Positions 24,601-36,800 of a DNA stretch of 64,000 nucleotides are shown in pieces; position 1 is the first letter of the stretch; each line of letters begins with the position of its first letter. This DNA is from Struthio camelus. Its lineage: Eukaryota > Chordata > Aves > Struthioniformes > Struthionidae. Below the pieces are notes generated by a model. The model did not search any database and was not told the DNA's origin. It saw only the letters and a program-made list of their open reading frames with translations. The position numbers and the translations under genes are program-made. The DNA lies in assembly GCF_040807025.1 (NCBI RefSeq), contig NC_090952.1, positions 16,923,068 to 16,987,067 on the forward strand. The letters run 5' to 3'.

Positions 24601-27600
24601 CGCCTTCTATCATTGCATGTGGTTCTGCAAAAGGAAACAGAGAAGAAAAGGGGATGTTTCTTCAGAAAAAAGCAGGGTTTTTTCCTGCTCCAAGGCTACT
24701 GGAGGACTTTGCTGTCTGTTTGCTCTGCAGGTCTCCCTATGGACCAGTAGTTGACTTGCTTAGTTTGTAAAGCTGTGGTATGTTCCCCAAAGTATTTAAA
24801 GCTTGTCTTTCGACGTTCCTGTCTCACAGTGCAATTCAGGCAAGGACTTTTGCTCTGGATATAGTCGAAAAGCTTCACAGAGCAGCGCCAAAGTATCTCC
24901 ACTTCAAAACTACCCTAGCGACTTTCTTAGCAAGGTTTGTGTTCTTACCCTGGACATGGGCCTCAGAGAGGGTCCTCACCCTCCACCCAGCGTGTTGTCT
25001 GGGCTTACTCTGACCTCCAGGGAAGGCCAGTGTTGCCCCTCCTGAGAGTTCCCTCCTGTCTATCTTTTTTCCTTCAGGCAGCAGCACTGTCTACGCAAGC
25101 TATTGCAGACCATCCTGCTTAGCAAAGCACCCAGGCATTTCTCCCTAGAGGACAGCCAGACCCAGGAGGGGCCGATGGGATCACTCCAGCCCCGACAACT
25201 CACCCTGGCTCCCCCCCTGTCCTGCACCACACGCAGGCCTGAGCTGCTGGGATCACAGCACTCAAGGAGATCAAGGGTCCTGCTATAACTACAGATAATC
25301 CAGAGAGGGAGGCAAGCAGAGGCATTCGCTTCCTTTATCTGGCTGCAAGAAGGATAAGCCTAAATCCTCAATTATATTTCCCCTCCCTCCCACCCCTCCT
25401 CTAGTCCAGGAGACATAATCTGGCATCTGGCCGAGGCTGAAAGGCAATGTTTAGGAACAGGTACAGGAAAGACTTGATGTCTCAGAGGGAGGGGAGGGAA
25501 AGAGTAAGCCTGCAATCTAAAAGCACCCCTCCCAGCAGACCCTGATTCTGCAGGCTCTCACCTTAAATCAGCCACATGAACGAGAAATCTCTCCTGCCCC
25601 AGAGCCTGGAGAAACTAGCCATGGTCGATGCCCCCGGGAGATGGCAAGCTCAGAGGTGACCTGCTCCTCCTTCAGGTAGGACTGACCCCCTCTGTCCTGG
25701 GCAGTGCCATCTTGCCCAAGCCTGGCTCCCAGCTTTGAGGCTCTCCTCAACTCCTACCAGCTGCAACCCTGCTGAGGCAATGTGGCTTCCCTGCCAGGAG
25801 CTGCCCTGCTCAGACACCTGCACTGCACCGGCACAGCCCCACCGTCCCCATGAAGCTCTGCACTATGAGCAGAGCCTACTGGGGATTCCCAAACCAGATG
25901 GTTCAGGGACTACCTCTGCTTGAACCTTTCCCCCAAGGCCAAGCAGCCCTAGGAGCTTCTCAGCACTTCCCTGCAGAGATGGGCTGAGGAGGGCACTCGG
26001 CAGAGCAGTGCCACTGTCCCATCCTCAGCATGGGGTAGGGAAGCCTTTGCTTCAGGAGCCCTGAAACAGGGGGTCAGTAACTGTCATCCCCAGGGGGGCG
26101 GTGGGAAGGTGGTCCCAGGGTTTTCCATCTTCCCCTCCACATCTCCAAGTGAGATGGCTCCCTCCAGCCTTCTGCTGGGGGTGGGGAGGAGGGTCTGCAA
26201 CTGCCCTCCCCTCTGCTCACCCGCCCATCGCCTGGAGCGGCTGTCATGGCAACACGTGCTGGGGACTTCACTTTAGTGAAACCTGTAGGCAGTGCCTGGA
26301 TAGTTGGAACAGGGAAAGGAGCAGGTGAGCAAGCGAGACAGCCTTGGCTGCAGCTCACAAAGAGGCTGACCTGGACCAGCCCCTCTGCATTCAGTGCAAC
26401 AAACCTATTTACCAGTGTTGGCACAACACACGCAGGTTTGCAGCCTCCTGCACCCCAAGAGAGGGGGTTGCCAACATTAGCCATTCAGCTCTCCTCCTTA
26501 CAGCTTGGCAACATGCCCATACTGACAGTGATATTGCCCCAACACCACCCCAGGGCCCCACGTGAAGATATGGGCAGTGGAGGGTTTGAGCTCCATTGGA
26601 CAAAACTGGGACCAAGCACCCAGTCTGCATGACTTTCTGGGTGCTCAGCATCCATCCTGCTCTCCAAAGGGCAGACCTGACCTCTTGACTCACTGAAACA
26701 CCTTGGTAAGTTTTCTCCCTCTTAAAAGACCTCAAACACCCGTTAGGCACTGCAGAGAAAATATCCATTGCCTGGCACTACCAAAAACTCTTTGGGTATG
26801 GTGGTGGCTCCCATGGTGGTAGGTGGTGGCTGCCCTCCCTGGCCATTTCCCAGGAGCAGTCCCAGGCTCTGGCACCAACCAGCATCACCCGTGGATAATG
26901 AGAACAAGCTGAGAACGGAGCTTTTTCTTAGGAATCCCACTCAGAGCTACAGGAGAGGCAAGCAGTGCTTTGCTTTCAGAGCTATCACGACCAAGTCATT
27001 CCCTCACTTCAGCATACAGTTGCCTAGCAGCCTGGTGATCTTCCTCACCATCCAGCTTCCCAGCCCTTGGAGAAGGGATGCAAATCCTGCACACGGCACC
27101 CACCCAGTGCGGTGCCTCGCTCCCAGGAACACAGCACCAGCAATGCAGTGGGCAGTCCTGACTCTCCCTGGGTGCGGAGCAGGTAGGAGCTGGGGGAGGC
27201 AGATCCATCCAGGGAGAGCTCCAAGAGGCCCATGCCAAAGAGCTTGGAGCTGCCTCTGAGTTTTTCTGATCTTCAGGAGACTACAGTCTGGCTGAGCCCA
27301 CTGGAGAGACATGGTGCCATCAGGAAGACAGAGCGAAACCGGAGCTTTCTCCCTGCTTCTCATCATTGTTGGACCCCATCTCTAGCAAAGCAGACTATTG
27401 CATAGCTCAGCACTGTGAGGAAGGCCGTCCGTGACTTCAGCAGCATCTCTATCACACGACAGGCCAGAATACCAGTTGCCAGGGATCCCAGCAAGCCATC
27501 AAGCCAACCATCCTCACAAACATTTCATACCTCTCCCCCTGGCACTGCACGCACTATGACGAACCTGCTCACCAGGGTGAGCTTGGTGTGCTGCAAGAGC

Positions 27601-30600
27601 CCGAGGCGTAAGGGCTGAGTCAGACACAGGGCTCCAAGCCAGAACCCCTCTGCAATCCCCAAATCCAGTGGTCCAGACATATACAAACCCTGCTCACAGC
27701 TTGCTTACCTGATACCACCTATCTTACCTCTCTAGAGAAGGGGCAAAGCCAGCAGGTCTCCCTGTGTTGCGATCACCAGCCCTGCTGTCCAAAGCCCAAG
27801 GAGAAGAGGTTCATTTGGGATCTGCTCACATTCACAAAATGATCTATTCACGGACACCATAAGAAAAAAAAAAAGCAGGCAGTCCGCATGCAGAAGTTAC
27901 TGCCATAATGTTCTGGCAAGATCTCTCCATTTCCCCCAGCTGTAAAATAGAAGTACTTACATTTACCAAAGGCCCATGAGAGATTTTTTTCTGGGTATCA
28001 TCCAGACATAATTATCTCATTCCTGGAACTACTGCTCAGAGAGAGGGGAGGAAATCTGGTACAACAGAAAGCATTTGTGGTTGATTTGCCTGAAAATCTC
28101 AGCCTTTTTCCATCAACTAAGCTAGGTCCCCTATGCACCCCTTGGGCTGGATCTTCACGTAGCAACAGATTTGCAGAATACATCTGCTGAAGAAGTCAGT
28201 GGGCTTTCCTGGTTTGATGACACTTGAAAGGGCTGCTGCCTGGCGAGGCTGGGGTCCAGGGTCAGTGGGTGCACGTCAGATGGCCCAAGAGAAGGTGCAG
28301 AAGATGCACAAAGTTCTGCATGTAGTTGCCTGCCACCAAGGGCCCACAAGCAGGCCTCAGCAACCAGCTGCAGCCAAAAGGACATCCATGCTCACCCCAA
28401 CCTCCCCTCTCTGGAGGCAAAGCAGCAAAATATGTGCTCTGTATTTGATGCATCCCGCTCGCAACACACAGCTGAGGAAGAGCTTCCGGTTTATAGGGGG
28501 ATTATTTTTTGAAATGGGAGACACCCAGAAGAAAACTTGGACAATATATTGTCAAAGCAGCTTAACACTTCATGGTGCAAGGGCAAATCTCCGCAGGCAC
28601 TGAGCAAGGTCCTTACAGTGGGCACCTTCAGCTTTTCTTCCCAGATGCTGCCCCTGAGGAGCCTTTGACAGCCCTCTGCTCCCCATCTCAAGGAGAACCT
28701 CACAGGGCCATGGTGGTTATTGAAACCACCTGTAAAATGGGCAGCTGGCAAAGCTGCATCTGCTGTGCACTGTGTCTGCTCTGCTGGGAATTTAGGCAGC
28801 CCAAAAGTGCAGCTGTGCCATTGCGCGCTTTTCTCCAACATCTGCCTGTCCTGCTAACTGGAAAATCATGGAGCCGCTGCTAATTTCATTAGCAGGCCCA
28901 TCAAGTGGTTCATCAGACTGTGATTTCCTGGCTTGCCGCCGCGAGAAAACAGGCAGGATCTGTTCTGAATTCGCAAAGCTGTCCTCTGGGGTAGTTTGTC
29001 TGAAGGCTTTAAGTTTCCCAAGTGGATTATTATCTTGGATTAAAACTGGGGAAGGGAGTACTTCTGTCTCCCCAGGGAGAAGCCAGAATATCCTCTAAGC
29101 TACGAGCAGCTCCCCAGCCCAGAGGCTGAAGCTCTGCTTGACCAGCGACAGGGCCAGGGCCGGGCAGGGGCGCAGGCTCCCACAGACCGCAGCTGCCACT
29201 GCCTCCGCCCCGGGCAGCAGAGGCTCCGCAGCCCTCCCGGAGCTGTCTGCCGCTGCAGCAGCGCTCACCACGATCCCTGAGCCACGGAGGGCAAAGTCAG
29301 CTCAGAGCTATTGTCAGCAAAGAAGTGACACCCGCTGGTTTTCAACCTGCCGCCCGTGGAGAAGGGCAGGGATTATGTGCACGGGGCAGGCAAAGGGCAA
29401 CCGAGAAGTGCCAGGAGGCTGGAAGAGGCTCCGATGTGCCAGTTGGAAGGGGCCACAGCTCCATCCGAAAACACTCAGAGCTGTGTTTGCAAATGCTCAG
29501 CTGCTGAAACACGACCCCACGCTTTGCACAGAGGCGCCCGGTGCTCGGGACTGAAATCACAGCCCCTTCCCTCCCTCTGCCCTTTCTCCACGGTCTCCGT
29601 TTCGGGGGACATGCCAAGGCCAGGGTGCTGCGGCTGCCAGGCACAGTGCCGTTCTGCGGTTCACAGCACCCTCTCCTGGCTCCAGCTCTGCATCCGCAGG
29701 ACGAAAGCCGCAGATGTGCTCAGCACCCAGTGGGACAAACAGGTGCTTCTGCAGCCCCTGGCCCACTCCTGCACCCCGAGCGGGGCTGGGGAGAGGGGAG
29801 GCTCTGCCTCCGCCACTTCTGTGCCCTCCCCACTGGCAGCAGTCGGAAAATGACGAGCAGATGATGTTAGTGTTAAATTACAGGACACGGAAACGCTGGG
29901 AAACAGGGATTCCAGCATTAAATAAACAATCAGAGTAGAAGTCAGTTCATCTTTAACCAAAATCAAATTTGTGCTAAAAAAAAAAACCCAGAAAACTCTA
30001 AAATTTAATTCAGAGAGAACAACATCAAACTTTTCATTTTACCCCAAATTGGTAATTTAACCTTCCCAAACACATGCTCCCAAAAAGAAAGGCCATTTTT
30101 TGAAAATGGATAACTCCCACCCAAAATGAAGGGATGTAGCCTCATTTTGGAGGGAAAAGGAAGGACAAAGCAAATAACCTAACTTTTCCACCATTAACCT
30201 TTCTGGGCTGATATCTCCCCTTGTGTCTCCCCATTATTTTAGCCAAACTATTTGCTGAATTTGGCCCAAAACATGAATTTCCCCAGCACCCCTGAAATGC
30301 CTGTCTCCAGTGAACTTCCTTCTCCTGGGAAAATAGCCCCAGCCCTGCAAACTAGCCCCTGCAGACTAGGTGGAGAGGCGCAGGAGGTCCCAGATGCCTG
30401 CACACAGGATCGGAGCGACCTGGGCAGCAGAAACAAGAAAGCAGGTTGCATCTCATAGTCCCAGCTCTTGCCTGGCACCATCAACCCAGTACCAGGAGGC
30501 CAAACCAGTTCGTCTAGTGACGACAAGCACCATAGCAGAGACTGGAAGGCAGAAAGCACAAGGCCAGTTCTTGGCCCTGAGTGATTTGTTCAATCTGCAT

Positions 30601-32448
30601 CTAAAGTCATGTCCTTCCATAGGACAGAGAGCTTGCCAGACCTTGCTGTTCCCAAATTCAGTGACGAACACTGCAAGATATCGAGTTAAACAGACCATAT
30701 TTTTATGTTAAGGTGCTAAATCTGTGAACCTAGGACCAAGTGACTGCTGTACGGGCACCAATGAAATGCTCCCCACTCACAGACAGTTACTACAGGGACT
30801 GCTAGGGCTACAGCAGTCTCTGAAGGTTGGCCCAGCTCGCCCCCGCACAGGAGCCGCACGTACGGCAGGCAAAGCCCCCCCTAGCCTCTCCTGGCCGGGG
30901 GCTGGGGCCAGCTCTGGGAGCCAAAGTTGGCCGTGGGGGACTCTGGTTTAGGGTAGGTGCCTCAGGTGATGTTAGTGCTTATGCTGGGGTTCCTGTGTGA
31001 GAGTTTGCAGGGTTGTGGCGGCCTTTCCTGCCTTGCACCTCTCACCAGCAAGCTGCTCATGCCATGGAGCCCATAGGGCACAGTACAGCCAGGCAGAGTT
31101 TTGCTGGCGGCTTAGAGGGCACCACATTTTCTCGCACAAGCAAACACTTCCCCTTGACTCTGCCACTCATTTCTCATCCAGAAGGCAACTGGCCTGAAAG
31201 ACCCCAAAACTCCCACAGAGGGCAAGGAAACCTCCTGCCTAAGAAAATAAATGCGCTCTGCGCTCTCTCTGAGTTACCCACTCCAAAGTAAGTATGGGCA
31301 CAGTTGGGTCCTACCACTACTTTGTTCCTTTAAAATATATCATTTCAGTAAAACTTTTCCTGGCACCTCTAGCCATCACTACGTAGATGAGAGAGACAGT
31401 TACTGTCTTCCCTCTGTACGTAGCGTAACAGGCACTGTCAGTCCAAAGAGCAGTGTTTTTTTCCCGATGTATTGTACTTGTCATCTGAGACTTCTATAGT
31501 CAAAATGAAATTCATGCTGCCTCTGGAGCAAGAGGGTAGGAGGGCTTGGAAACACCATCCTCCAGGAAAATGCGACGCTGTGGGGCTGCCTGCACCAGGT
31601 GGAACTCAATAGCTCAGGCAGCAAATACAGCAGAAGGGGAAAAGAAGGTGGGTGGGAGGGTTGCAACTGCCTGTCCTTCGAGCAAGATGCTCAACTTCTG
31701 CAACACTGTGGAGATGACCTATGTAGTGACAGTGACCCAGACAAGCCTCCCTGTTTACAGACATGAGAGGCCCAGACTTAGCTTGCTTAGCTGGGTTTAC
31801 ATGCCCCACAGGTGTGGAGTTACTCAGTGCACAACGGGTATTTATCTACTGTGGTGTGATTTACAAAAGCCAGACCCAAAAAGCATTTGTAAATATCTAG
31901 CCTGTGATTTGGTCTCTCTCACTGGGACAGTTTGTTATCTGACAGGAATCTGACATCTTCTAAAGGCCGTCTTCCTCCTTGGCCCTGTTGTGAACGGGGA
32001 GGTGGCACGCAGCAGGCTCTGTCCACTGCCACTCTGTGCCTCCTTGGCGTGCATGAAAGGTCAGCAAGTCCAGGTATCCCTCCACGCAAGAACCTGGACG
32101 ATGATGTCCCACGTTCTATTAAGGCAAAGGGAAAGAAGGAGGTGTGATGAGTAGAGACCTTTTGCAGAAACTGGAAGGAAACATTAGCAGTAGCATAAGC
32201 CATCCTCCTCTTTTTACTGATCCAAGCCCAAGATCTCAGATCAAGGCAGTCAGAGAGACAGGCCTGAGGGAGAACAAAGACAGTCACCTGATTTGGAGCC
32301 ATGTCAAGAGCTGCACCAAGGCAGTAGCAACAGCAACGCTAAGGACTTGAGACTCAAGTCCCTAGTAAAGCAGCCAAAGGAGCTGCCCTGTGAAAAAACA
32401 CTGCCTCAGTACAAGGCAGGACATGGTCTAGCTGACCAGCGTGTCTCC
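24601..32448. other. GC-richer intergenic stretch between DIAPH2-like locus and CNGA2
   Basis: Base composition rises from about 24.6 kb. Many open frames appear, especially at 25-30 kb, but none carries recognisable motifs or consistent splice phase. The low-numbered part next to 32.4 kb should include the CNGA2 3' untranslated region. I could not place its poly-A site. Confidence 0.5.
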
Positions 32449-33866
32449 TCATTGCATCCCACCGGGATGTCCCTCCCCATTCTCAGACAGGCTGTCTGAG
32501 CTATCGGAGAAGTCCTCCAGATCTTGCTGCCTCATCTTGGACTCCAGAACAGTGATGCGCTGCTTAAGTTTCATCTGGGCAGCATTGTACTCTGTCAGGA
32601 GCCGGCCAAAACGAATGTGCAGTGTGTCCAGATTCAAGGCCAGCCTGTCCAGCTTCTCCTCCACGTTCTTGTCTTCCATGCTTTCCTCTGCAGCTGACTC
32701 ATCCAGCAGCCCTTCCTTGATCAGGATCTCCCGGCCACGCTCCTCCAGGACCTTTTTGGCATCAGGATACTCCGTGACTGCTTCCATCAGGTCTTCCTTC
32801 GACAAGCAGAAGAGATCGGAGTAGCCCAAGCTACGAATGTTGGCAGTGCGTCTGTTGCCCATTTTGCTCCCTTTAATATTGAGGATACTGATCTCACCAA
32901 AGCAGCCTCCTGCGGTCAGCAAAGCATATTGTGTTGTTCCATCATCTGCTACCACAGCCAGCTTCCCCTCCTTGATGATGTACATCTCCTTCCCGATGTC
33001 TCCTTTCCGGCAAACATAATCCCCTGGGCTGAATACCTGAGGACGAAGCTTCAGCACCAGCTCCACCAGTAGACCTGCTTCACAGTCCTGGAAGATCCTC
33101 ACCTTCTTCAGTGTCTCCAGATGAACGTTGATGGCAATCTCTGCCCTTAACTTGTCAGGGAGATTCTTCAGCACTTCCCGTTCATCCACTGCCTTCTTGT
33201 TGGTCCACAGGTAGTCAAACCACTTGATGACTTTGGTTTCCATGTCTTTGCTCACCTTGCGGAACTGCATGTAGTGTTTGATGGCATCAATTTTTGCCTG
33301 GAACTCTGCCCTGGTGGCATTCATATTGGATATCATGGATCCCACATTCCCCACAATGGTGGCAAAGATGAGGACACCAATAAGGAAATCAAAGATCACA
33401 AAGAGGTACTCTTCATCACGCTCAGGAGGAGGGGTTTCTCCAATAGTAGTCAAAGTCAACGTAGACCAGTAGAGACAGTAGACATACTCCCGGGTGAGAT
33501 ACCCGTATTCAGGGTCTGTGACGTTGGGATAGACCCAGGTGTCCTCTCCAAAGCCTATGGCTTTGGAGATGGCATAATAAATGCATGCATTCCAGTGGAT
33601 GATGACCAGGATGTAAAGAACCAAGTTGCTGATCCGAAAGATATTGGGGTAGCTGGTTCTGGTCTCAGTCCTATCAAAGAACTCAAACATGCGGGAGAAG
33701 TGCAGCAGCCTGTTGAAACGCAACTCAGGGCGGTGCAATCCCACAGCAAAGTACACCAGGTCTGTTGGCAAGATGGAGAGAACATCCAGCTTGAACTGTA
33801 AGGTGTGGATGTAGCTATCCCGTAATTTCTTCAGGTCCTTAACCAGAAGACCCTGTTCCAAGAAAC
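32449..33866 (-). CDS. CNGA2: CNGA2 last coding exon (S3 to C-terminus)
   Basis: The large terminal exon, 1418 bases, starts after CTCTGTTAG and completes the Gly of RTG with GT. It encodes S3-S6, the pore, the C-linker ([20 protein letters not shown]), the nucleotide-binding domain and the leucine-zipper-like coiled coil. The end is [12 protein letters not shown] and a stop at 32449. This single-exon arrangement of the channel core is typical of CNGA genes. Confidence 0.95.
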
Positions 33867-36800
33867 CTAACAGAGAAGCAAATAGCAGAAGTACCCTGAC
33901 TTATGTGCAACTCTTCTACAGACTTTTTGATAAACATTTCACAGCGTGCCTTTCACATGCATGCATATACACACAGAGTCATTCAAATATTACTAATTCC
34001 ACCTGATCTACGGAGTCTACAAGCTTTCGTTACCCCTAAAGCTTTTCATCTGGCAAAAGCCATGCAAAGATATCACTTAGGGATTTACTCTATTGCCTCA
34101 AAGAAACTGGGATGCAAAGGTTTCCCTCCTCCGGATCATGAATTACTGCAAGTTCTGGACGAAAAACATACAGTGGCCTGCCCCATTCTGAGAACGTTAA
34201 ATCCTACCATTTTTCCCTTTAGATAATCCATTAACTGAACTGATATAAAATCAGAGATACCGACCTTCAACTATGCCCGAGTACTAATACTAATGTGAGT
34301 AATTTTGTACAATTATTCAAAGGTGAAGTTGAAAGCTAGCATGAGTAATCTTTCATTCTGAAGCTTACTCTATTTCTCACGTCTTTTAATTATATTCTTT
34401 CTCTGGAGGCTCCTTCATGCTAGCAAGTGCCAAGGTAGACCAAACCCCTCCTTCTAATGCACCTATAGATCCCATCCCTTGCAGCTCATCTCCACTTTTA
34501 GGGAATTAAAACAAAGCACTCACAAGCTAGGATGCTTCCTCTCCTTACCTGTACGCAGACGGATCACTATGTCCCCTATATAGATACAGTCCGAGATGTA
34601 GTCTAACACCAGCCAGAGGACAACATAGGTCTTTTGTAGGTCACTGAAACAAGCCCTGGAGGAGGACCACATAATGGGGTGGTGAGACCACTGAACACCC
34701 TAATCATCTCCAACTATTACCATCTCCAGTGGTTCCAGGACTCCTAAACTCTACAGCTGAGCTTGGTAACTTGCCCCCTCTACTCCTAGAAATTAAACCC
34801 CTCTTCTCTGAATCATCTGCCCTCCCCTGACTTAGGTAAAGAAATGCTCTTGAGCCACCTCCCAAATGCCCCTCGCAACCTTGCAAGCAGCTGCATCCTG
34901 AGATGACAGTCCTTTTCCGCCAGGGCCAGACAATGGATGCTCTGCCTTTGCACTGCTGCAATCACCACAAAATGGGAGGTCCCTTTCCTTTAGGTTCCCA
35001 CAGGCCCCAGCCCCAGCATGGCCAGCTTCAGTTGTCTGATACCAGCCTGAGCCACAACTGCCAGGTGAATAGGCGGGACGGGGGAGACAGGGACCCTATA
35101 AGCCTTCCAGCTCACCTGGCCACAAGCAAGCACCAGTTATAGAGGACAGGAACTGCAATGACAGCCAGCCAACGGTAATACCAGTCCCCTGCAGGGTCCA
35201 CCACAAAGATCTGCCATTTCTTCCTGGAAGCAGAGAGAACCCAGGGCTGGCATGCAATGTGTGGATCAAGGGCTAAATGTAGAAAATAGGGTTGGAAGAC
35301 AGCATCCAAGTCACCTCCTTCATCCTTTGTACTAGACTGGCTTAAACATAGCTGCAGCTTGAGTGCCAGTCTCTAAGCTAGGACCAATGCCAGGAGTGCT
35401 GAGTAAAAAATTTCAGCACTGTTTAAGCCCCTTTATCCCCAAAACTGTGCTTGATAATGTACCAGAAAAGGAAACTGTAACACAGCAAGGCAAAGCAGGT
35501 GGCCTACGTGCACACAGCATATTAGTGGCAGAGCGAGAAACAGACGTATAGAAGAAGGTAATCTGAAAACTTCTCATTAGATGACATTGCTTTTCCCAGA
35601 AAAGGTAGGGATTGGAGCCAGACAGATTTTTAAGAATAATATTAATTAGAGCAGAAAGAAAAGTGTGCTGCCAGGTCAGCGGGAGCACCAGGAGGGGCTG
35701 CCCAAACAACAGAGCAGTGGCCTGGGCGGATGACATTGCAGGGCTGCCATCGCCGCTCTGCTCACAGCTGCCTTCTTGCAGTCTGTTCAGCCCTGGGTCC
35801 AGTCTTTGAACTGTTCCCAAGTGCTTGATCCAGCTTATCTTGGGACTCTGAGATAAGATGTGTGGGCTCCTGTGGCCAGATATCACTGGAGAAGCCGGGG
35901 AACAGAAACTCTGCAGCTGAACTGATAGGCTGCTGCAGCCTGGTAGAGCAAAACTCCGTCTCGCCCTCCCTCCCTTCCAGCTTTTGAACATGCAGAACTC
36001 CCTCCAGCAACGGGAAGAACAACTCCTTCGCCAGCAGATTGCCCTGCACACCCCACTGCTTCTGACACCTTCAAAGGCAAAACCTCTGCCTTGAAGCCTG
36101 CTTCCCTGGTGCCACGCAGGCAGCAGCGCCCACGGTGCCCAGAGCGTGGGGATTAGCGCCCCAAGCAAAGCCAGCAGCCATCATTCGCATATGCTTTGGG
36201 TACAGCCACAGACAAGCAGGTGGTTCAACCTTCCCTTTAGAAGTGGGGAGAAAGAGCATCCTTTTTGTTCAGAAATGGGTCAGTGTAGAACTTAAATGTT
36301 TTCTGAGAGAGACTGAGATGTACGACAGCTGACACAAGGGAAGCATTGGCTCACCTACAGCCAGCAAGTAGTGTTGTAACACACACACCCCACAAGCACC
36401 AGTAACCTCAATAACTGTGTTAATCATGCTAGCAATTTCAGCCCTAAATCACCAGTTGTGACTACAGCAGGTGGCCAGAGTCACTAACGTTATTTGGCGG
36501 ACATATACAGTACAGCTGTCCCCTCTGACAGCAGGGCTAGGGTAAAAACCAGAGGCTGGAAAACCAGGGGCTGGGTTAACCCAGAAAGAGGGAAGAATCA
36601 GCTGCCTGTTTGTGAAGGCTTTGCACCCAGTCCTGCAAACCACCGAGGCTCCCGCTGCCATGCCTGGCAACTCGTGCTCAGATTTAGCAGAGCTGGGCCT
36701 TTCATCCAAACAGCTGAGGACCTAGAAAATAGCAGAAGTTAGCATGATCTCTCCAGGGGTTGCTTCTGAGAGCCACAGTGCTCTGCCTTCCAGAGATTTG

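Noticed and set aside
32441-33801. Plus-strand open frames of 127 and 175 codons
   Set aside because: They are antisense shadows of the CNGA2 terminal exon.
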